From assembly GCF_900142575.1 (NCBI RefSeq), contig NZ_FRBI01000010.1, positions 185,145 through 249,144 on the forward strand: a stretch of DNA of 64,000 nucleotides, given 5' to 3'. Positions 60,367-64,000 of this stretch are shown piece by piece (position 1 is the stretch's first letter; each line of letters starts with the position of its first letter). Source of the stretch: Actinacidiphila paucisporea. GTDB lineage: Bacteria > Actinomycetota > Actinomycetes > Streptomycetales > Streptomycetaceae. The translations under genes were made by a program, and so were the position numbers. A model generated the notes under the pieces. The model was not told the DNA's origin. It did not search any database and worked only from the letters and a program-made list of their open reading frames with translations.

Positions 60367-60705
60367 ATGGCAAACAGAGTCCATCAACCCCAGGAGAACG
60401 CCGAGTTCGAGTTCATCCTGGCAAGGGCCGACGTCCCGGTGCTCGCGTACTTCCACGGGGTGTGGCCCAAGGCCGCGGCGGCATGCAAGGAAATGGACTC
60501 CCTGGTGCGGGAGGTGGCCGACGCCTACCAGGGCCGACTGATCGTCGTGCGGGCCGACATCGCAAGGTGCACCAGCTCCGTACGGCGGTACAACATCACC
60601 GGCGCGCCTTCCTTCGTCCTGATCGATCAGGGCGAGGCGACGGCGGCCTGGAGCGGTCCGATGTCCAGGACCGCGCTCGGCGAGTTCCTGGACGCCCGCC
60701 TGTGA
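60367..60705 (+). CDS. Thioredoxin-fold protein without CXXC
   Basis: A 112-residue thioredoxin-like protein from ATG 60367 with AAGGAG upstream. The fold is seen in DVPVLAYFHGVWPK, ADIARCTSSVRRYNITGAPS (cis-Pro), FVLIDQGEATAAWSGPMS. At the active site, where WCGPC is expected, it reads VWPKAAAACKE (residues 32-42); only one Cys remains, at 40. It cannot act as a disulfide reductase in the usual way and may bind a partner or have another function. Alone between two pseudogenes. Confidence 0.82.
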   Translation: MANRVHQPQENAEFEFILARADVPVLAYFHGVWPKAAAACKEMDSLVREVADAYQGRLIVVRADIARCTSSVRRYNITGAPSFVLIDQGEATAAWSGPMSRTALGEFLDARL

Positions 60706-60732
60706 GCAGGCGGCATACCGCCCGGCGAGGTT

Positions 60733-60864
60733 GTGCCCACAGCGACCGGCCCGGGCACGATCGTGGCCGCAGACATACAACTCTTCGCCGAAACCGGCGA
60801 GTGCCCCGGTAAGGTCCCGGTGCTCGCGCCAGGCGGCTACTCGTCGTGGCTGGAAGCCTGCTAG
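60733..60864 (+). CDS. Very short ORF ending at the IS border
   Basis: A 43-residue frame from GTG 60733 to TAG 60862-60864, reading LFAETGECPGKVPVLAPGGY near the end. The ribosome-binding site is too close to be good. The stop codon is part of CTAG at the edge of the IS5-family remnant, so the original 3' end may have been lost. Not recognised; low support. Confidence 0.3.
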   Translation: MPTATGPGTIVAADIQLFAETGECPGKVPVLAPGGYSSWLEAC

Positions 60865-60865
60865 G

Positions 60866-61535
60866 GCCTGTGTGACATTGCGATCAAGGTTGTGATCCGA
60901 GGTGTCGGATCCAGAGAAGCCCGGCGCATAATTCGAGTCCGGCCTGGTAGCTTTCAGGCTTTTTGTCGTAGCGGACGGCGAGGCCGCGCCAGTCCTTGAT
61001 CTTGTTGATGGTGCGTTCGACGCTGTTGCGGAGCTTGTAGATCTGCTTGTCCCAGGTGACGGGCCGTCCGCCGCGTGAGCCGCGGTTCTTGCGGTGGGCG
61101 GCCTGATCCTTCTTCTCGGGGATGGCCGCTTTGACCCCGTGTTAGCGCAGGTGGGAACGGTTCTGGCGGGACGGGTACGCCCTGTCGCCGGCGACGGCGT
61201 CGGGCCTGGTGCGGGACCGGCCGACCGGGCCGGGGACGCGGATCTTGTTCAGGACGGGGATGAACTGCGGACTGTCTCCCGCCTGCCCGGCGGTGATCTT
61301 GAGCGAGAGGGGGCTGGCACTGCGGAACGCAGGACAGGTGTGTCCTGGTGGTCAGTCCGCCGCGGGAACGCCCCAGGTCCGCGGCGGCGAGCCGAGCCCT
61401 GCGGCGACGCCTCACGCGTCGTCGCTCTTCTCGCTCCGGGTCGAGTTGCCCGTCTTTTTCCTCGCTGATGCCCCTTTTTCCGCAGCGGCCTTCTCCAGCG
61501 CGTCCAGAGTTTCGGGGGTCACTCCACCCGGACAC
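60866..61535 (-). mobile_element. IS5-family transposase remnant
   Basis: Minus-strand transposase parts in several frames: DLGRSRGGLTTRTHLSC, then LKITAGQAGDSPQFIPVLNK, RTRPDAVAGDRAYPSRQNR, IPEKKDQAAHRKNRGSRGGR and RNSVERTINKIKDWRGLAVR. A TAA stop interrupts the frame after RSHLR and at least one frameshift occurs before it. The 5' region before GRSRGG is also poor. The right-hand sequence after CTAG (GGGCCTGTGTGACATTGCG) may be one end; no matching second end was found. Inactive. It lies right next to the broken small-protein gene. Confidence 0.85.
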
Positions 61536-61644
61536 AGCCCCGAGCGGTCCGAGCCAGCGGGCGATCCTGCCGACGGTGTCAATCTCCGCTGCCCGCGTTG
61601 TCGGAGCCCTGCCCGTTACTGAAGCGGTAGGTGTCGCTGTTCAC
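61535..61644 (-). pseudogene. Broken copy of the small GD-repeat protein gene
   Basis: GTG 61644 with TGAGGAG six bases upstream begins NSDTYRFSNGQGSDNAGSGD and stops at TGA. This matches the N-terminus of the protein at 62603-63043 (MSENNYRFGDVYGPVNAGDG). An overlapping frame then reads RAAEIDTVGRIARWLGPLG, matching that protein's C-terminus (DAAGRIAHWLGPLGLG). The middle is deleted and the end runs into the IS5 remnant. It follows the intact FHA gene by 20 bp, as in the other copy of the unit. Confidence 0.8.
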
Positions 61645-61664
61645 GCATTGCTCCTCAACGCTGT

Positions 61665-62438
61665 TCAGGGACGCCGTGGGCGGCGAGTCCGGTTGAGGTA
61701 CTCGATTTCCTCCACGCGTCTGCGGGCAGCCTTAGAAATACCCACACCTATACCGGACAGCACGCCCCCAGCAACGAACGCGCCAAAACCCACGGCGACC
61801 ACCGGCAGCCCGAACAGCTTCTTGGCAACGAAGGGATTCTCCGTTCCGGGGGGCGGGCCGGCGTCGTCCATGCCGCTGAAGAGGGTGTAAGCGAACAGAG
61901 CGAATCCGGCGAGCGCCACCAAGAGCCCCAGGATTGCCAGGAAGCGGCCGAACCCGCGACCTTGAAATATCTCGTCGATCGCGTCGTAATCGGCGTTGAC
62001 GATCACCCGGCGGTCATCCCCGTGGATGTCCCGTCCCGCAACAAACTGGTCGCGGCCCGCGACGTACTGCTGACCGTCGCCCGCGTTGACCGGACCGTAC
62101 ACGTCCTGGAATCCATAGCCTTGTGATGGGACGGTCATGCCTGCCCCGGCTGAGCCGGTGGAGAACTGCAGCTCGAACGGGCCGATGCGCAGCCTGTCGC
62201 CATGGCGGAGAATTTGGGCACCGGCGAGTCTCCTGCCATTGACATACGTGCCGTTGAGCGAGCCGAGGTCGGTGATGACCGCCCGGTCCCCCGATCGGTC
62301 AATGGCCGCGTGCCGTCTGCTCACTCCCTCAGCATCGAGCCGGATACCGATTCCGTAGAATCTGCCCACCTCGACATGCCCCCACGGGATCTCATGTCTT
62401 ACGCCGGCCATTGGCCCGGCACTCACGATGATCTCCAT
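61665..62438 (-). CDS. FHA-domain membrane protein with GD-repeat
   Basis: A 257-residue protein. Residues 1-95 are a forkhead-associated (FHA) domain that binds phosphothreonine: GIGIRLDAEGVSRRHAAI, GSLNGTYVNGRRL, GDRLRIGPFELQF. A glycine/aspartate-rich stretch follows (DVYGPVNAGDGQQYVAG, DQFVAGRDIHGDD). Two transmembrane helices (FLAILGLLVALAGFALFAYT and VVAVGFGAFVAGGVLSGIGV) come before a basic tail. ATG 62438. It would sit at the membrane with FHA inside. The same GD stretch is in the small protein encoded upstream at 62603, suggesting the two interact through it. A decayed copy is at 63054. Confidence 0.82.
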   Translation of the reverse strand: MEIIVSAGPMAGVRHEIPWGHVEVGRFYGIGIRLDAEGVSRRHAAIDRSGDRAVITDLGSLNGTYVNGRRLAGAQILRHGDRLRIGPFELQFSTGSAGAGMTVPSQGYGFQDVYGPVNAGDGQQYVAGRDQFVAGRDIHGDDRRVIVNADYDAIDEIFQGRGFGRFLAILGLLVALAGFALFAYTLFSGMDDAGPPPGTENPFVAKKLFGLPVVAVGFGAFVAGGVLSGIGVGISKAARRRVEEIEYLNRTRRPRRP

Positions 62439-62602
62439 CAACTCCCCCCGGGTGGAAAACCTCGCCTCCAAGGATCTGTCCCCACGGGAACAGGAGGCAA
62501 GGGCCTGGTACGGCTCCGTCGTTCTCGGGGTTGCGCCCGCTTGACGCGGTTACGGGCGCCTGGTGAGACTTGGTGATCCAGTCTGCAAAAATCAACTCCC
62601 TG

Positions 62603-63043
62603 TCAGGCGCCGAGCAGCGCCATGGCCCCCAGTCCGAGCGGTCCGAGCCAGTGGGCGATCCTGCCGGCCGCGTCCATCAGGGATGTGCCCGCGGAGGCGA
62701 TCGCTCCGGCTTGGTGGAGTCCAGCGGCGAACTCCCGGAGATGCCGCCCGGCTTGCTCTCGGTCCGGTTCGTCGCGGTCCAACGCGTCCCTCAGCCCGGC
62801 GATATCGCCTTCGGCGCTCTGCCGTTCGCCCGAGGTGAGCCGCAGGTCCGCGAGCAACTCCTGAAGGGCGGAGACATCAAACAGCAACTGCCGGTGGTCG
62901 GACCGGTCCACGGTCTGGTCGCCTCCGGCGATGAACTGGTCGCCGTGCACGATGTACTGATCGCCGCCGGCCACGTACTGCTGACCGTCGCCCGCGTTGA
63001 CCGGGCCGTACACATCGCCGAATCGGTAATTGTTCTCGGACAT
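62603..63043 (-). CDS. Small GD-repeat protein with hydrophobic C-terminus
   Basis: A 146-residue protein of no recognised family. The N-terminal 45 residues are short repeats ending in GD: YGPVNAGDGQQYVAGGDQYI, VHGDQFIAGGDQTVD. A helical, probably coiled-coil region follows (VSALQELLADLRLTSGERQS, ALDRDEPDREQAGRHLREF). The C-terminus is hydrophobic (AGRIAHWLGPLGLGAMALLG) and could enter a membrane. ATG 63043 is chosen; the ribosome-binding site is somewhat distant. It shares the GD block with the FHA membrane protein next to it. Repeats of this kind occur in bacterial conflict and signalling proteins, but the role here is unknown. Confidence 0.7.
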   Translation of the reverse strand: MSENNYRFGDVYGPVNAGDGQQYVAGGDQYIVHGDQFIAGGDQTVDRSDHRQLLFDVSALQELLADLRLTSGERQSAEGDIAGLRDALDRDEPDREQAGRHLREFAAGLHQAGAIASAGTSLMDAAGRIAHWLGPLGLGAMALLGA

Positions 63044-63053
63044 CCGCGATCAC

Positions 63054-63409
63054 GTGCTCCTCATGAGGATAGCGGCGGCGGTCGAGTTGCTCGGCTTCGC
63101 GATTGCGGGCGGCCTTGGACATACCCTCGCCTGTCGCGCGGAGCACCACTCCGGCGATCATGGCGACGAAGCCACCCACGGCCCACGGGACCGTCTCTGC
63201 CGATCCGGCTGAGCCGGTGGAGAACTGTAGCTCGAACGGGCCGAGTGAGGACGGCCCGGTCCCCTGATCGGTCAATGGCTTATGCCGTCTGCTCACTTCC
63301 TCAGCATCGAGCAGGATACCGATTCCGTAGAGTCTGCCCACCTCGACATGCCCCCATGGAATCTCATGCCTTACGTCGGCCATTGCCCGGCACTCACGAT
63401 GATCTCCAT
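63054..63409 (-). pseudogene. Decayed copy of the FHA membrane protein gene
   Basis: Starts at ATG 63409 like the intact gene (MEIIVSAG), but one base is missing after GCCGGG, giving a TAA stop after 12 codons. In the shifted frame HEIPWGHVEVGRLYGIGILL and LDAEEVSRRHKPL match the FHA start, then about 85 bp is deleted, removing the LNGTYVNG part. LGPFELQFSTGSAG follows, then one hydrophobic segment (VGGFVAMIAGVVL) and KAARNREAEQ. The GD repeat and first helix are gone. Precedes the intact small protein gene. Confidence 0.83.
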
Positions 63410-63644
63410 CAACTCCCCCCGGGTGAAAGACCCACCTCCAAGGGTCTGTCCCCACAGGAACGGGAGACAAGGGTCCCGGCCCGGGAAGGCCAAAAGTTGC
63501 CATAACCCGTAGACGGCACGAACCAGCCGCGCTACGCCGGCTCACGGAACCGCACCTACCCGCAGCACCACGTGGCTCCTGAAGCTTCCCCGTTGACCTG
63601 GACACCTGGAGACTGGGACGTGGTCCCAGAGGAAGTAGAGCCAG

Positions 63645-63944
63645 GTGAGCAACAAGCAGGGCAAGCGGTACCCGGAGGAGTTCAAGCGTGATGCCGTCGC
63701 GCTGGCCCGATCCTCCAGTAAAACGGTCACCGAGGTGGCCCGAGACCTGGGAGTGAGCCCCGAGGGGCTGCGGAGCTGGGTCAAGCAGGACAAGATCGAC
63801 CGCGGCGAGGGCGGCCCGGGCGAACTGACCAGTGCCGAGCATGAGGAATTGCGTCGCCTTCGCCGGCAGAACCTCGAACAGCAGAAGACCATCGAGGTCC
63901 TGAAAAACGCCACGGCCTTCTTCGCGCGGGAGAGCGACCGGTGA
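63645..63944 (+). CDS. IS3-family transposase OrfA
   Basis: A 99-residue protein from GTG 63645. RYPEEFKRDAVALARSSSKT and VTEVARDLGVSPEGLRSWVK form the helix-turn-helix that binds the element's ends. A leucine-zipper-like helix follows (HEELRRLRRQNLEQQKTIE, then VLKNATAFFARE). Its stop overlaps the GTG of orfB. Frameshifting would make the OrfAB transposase. Complete and likely functional as far as visible. Confidence 0.92.
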   Translation: MSNKQGKRYPEEFKRDAVALARSSSKTVTEVARDLGVSPEGLRSWVKQDKIDRGEGGPGELTSAEHEELRRLRRQNLEQQKTIEVLKNATAFFARESDR

Positions 63945-64000
63945 GCGAGGTCTACCGGTTCATCGCGGCGGAGAAGGCCACCTACCCGGTCACCCTGCTC
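63941..64000 (+). CDS. IS3-family transposase OrfB (5' part)
   Basis: GTG 63941 starts SEVYRFIAAEKATYPVTLL, the typical N-terminus of IS3 OrfB proteins. The DDE catalytic domain is beyond the window. It overlaps orfA by four bases. Confidence 0.85.
   Translation, partial: MSEVYRFIAAEKATYPVTLL

Larger units (their letters stand above)
61535..63472. repeat. Tandem duplication of an FHA/small-protein unit
   Basis: Two copies of a two-gene unit lie in tandem on the minus strand: unit B at about 63472-62603 (FHA broken, small protein intact) and unit A at about 62502-61535 (FHA intact, small protein broken). The leaders also match: a CTCCAAG(G)ATCTGTCCCCAC block at about 62465 recurs with few changes at about 63435. 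The copies have diverged, so the duplication is not recent. Confidence 0.82.
63594..64000 (+). mobile_element. IS3-family element, left end (continues past window)
   Basis: The element probably begins near 63594 (TGACCTGGACACCTGGAGAC), about 50 bp before orfA, as IS3 family left ends do. It holds orfA and the start of orfB. The right end is outside the window. No target duplication can be checked. Confidence 0.75.

Noticed and set aside
60063..60812. Plus-strand frame of 249 codons after the helicase remnant
   Set aside because: Only the first few codons match helicase sequence; the rest is an out-of-frame shadow that overlaps the thioredoxin-like gene.
2397..60870. Scattered GGGCCTGT(C/G) sequences near 2398, 43864 and 60864
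   Set aside because: They resemble IS ends but lack matching partners except possibly at 60866; too short to call.

Overview
The window is very GC-rich DNA with GTG and TTG starts, overlapping stop/start codons in operons, a SARP regulator, LAL-type LuxR regulators, a stressosome operon and terpenoid biosynthesis genes. Together these point to an actinomycete, most likely Streptomyces or a close relative, and to an accessory part of a chromosome (many regulators, hydrolases, secondary-metabolism genes, decayed genes and transposase ends). I saw no rRNA, tRNA or CRISPR array.

Layout. 1-1614 (minus): an MbtH-adenylation domain fusion running off the left edge, with several degraded core motifs. 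2.0-3.6 kb: a DoxX-like membrane protein and a GGPP-type polyprenyl diphosphate synthase. 3.6-4.6 kb: a decayed phospholipase C. 4.7-5.5 kb: an atypical SDR. 5.6-11.5 kb: two sigma-B-type stress-signalling modules side by side on the minus strand: a stressosome operon (rsbR-rsbS-rsbT-HATPase/PP2C fusion) and an energy-stress-like operon (rsbQ-rsbP-STAS). 11.8-21.9 kb: a pyruvyl-transferase-like protein, DUF2795, an MFS exporter, three alpha/beta hydrolases around an XRE-NB-ARC-TPR regulator, and an AraC regulator. 22.4-27.8 kb (minus): a four-gene set made of a class I terpene synthase, a class II-type cyclase, a WS/DGAT acyltransferase fused to an ACP, and a KAS III. This is the most promising uncharacterised pathway in the window and looks like a route to an acylated terpenoid. 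28.5-31 kb: two cold-shock proteins flanking a DEAD-box helicase. 31-38 kb: a DUF4232 lipoprotein, a membrane-anchored XRE protein, and TetR/oxidoreductase pairs with visible palindromic operators. 38.2-43.9 kb: two tandem LAL regulators. 43.9-49.1 kb (minus): a run of hydrolases, a cupin, an SDR and an MBL enzyme.

From 49.8 kb on, intact genes (secreted GH27 alpha-galactosidase with a ricin-type lectin domain, SARP regulator, PNPOx-like protein, thioredoxin-like protein) alternate with pseudogenes: enoyl-CoA hydratase, MFS exporter, flavin monooxygenase, DEAD-box helicase and an IS5-family transposase. At 61.5-63.5 kb a two-gene unit (FHA-membrane protein plus small glycine/aspartate-repeat protein) has been duplicated in tandem. 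Each copy has lost a different gene, leaving one intact member of each. The window ends inside an IS3-family element.

All calls come from reading motifs and frames by eye. No database search was run.
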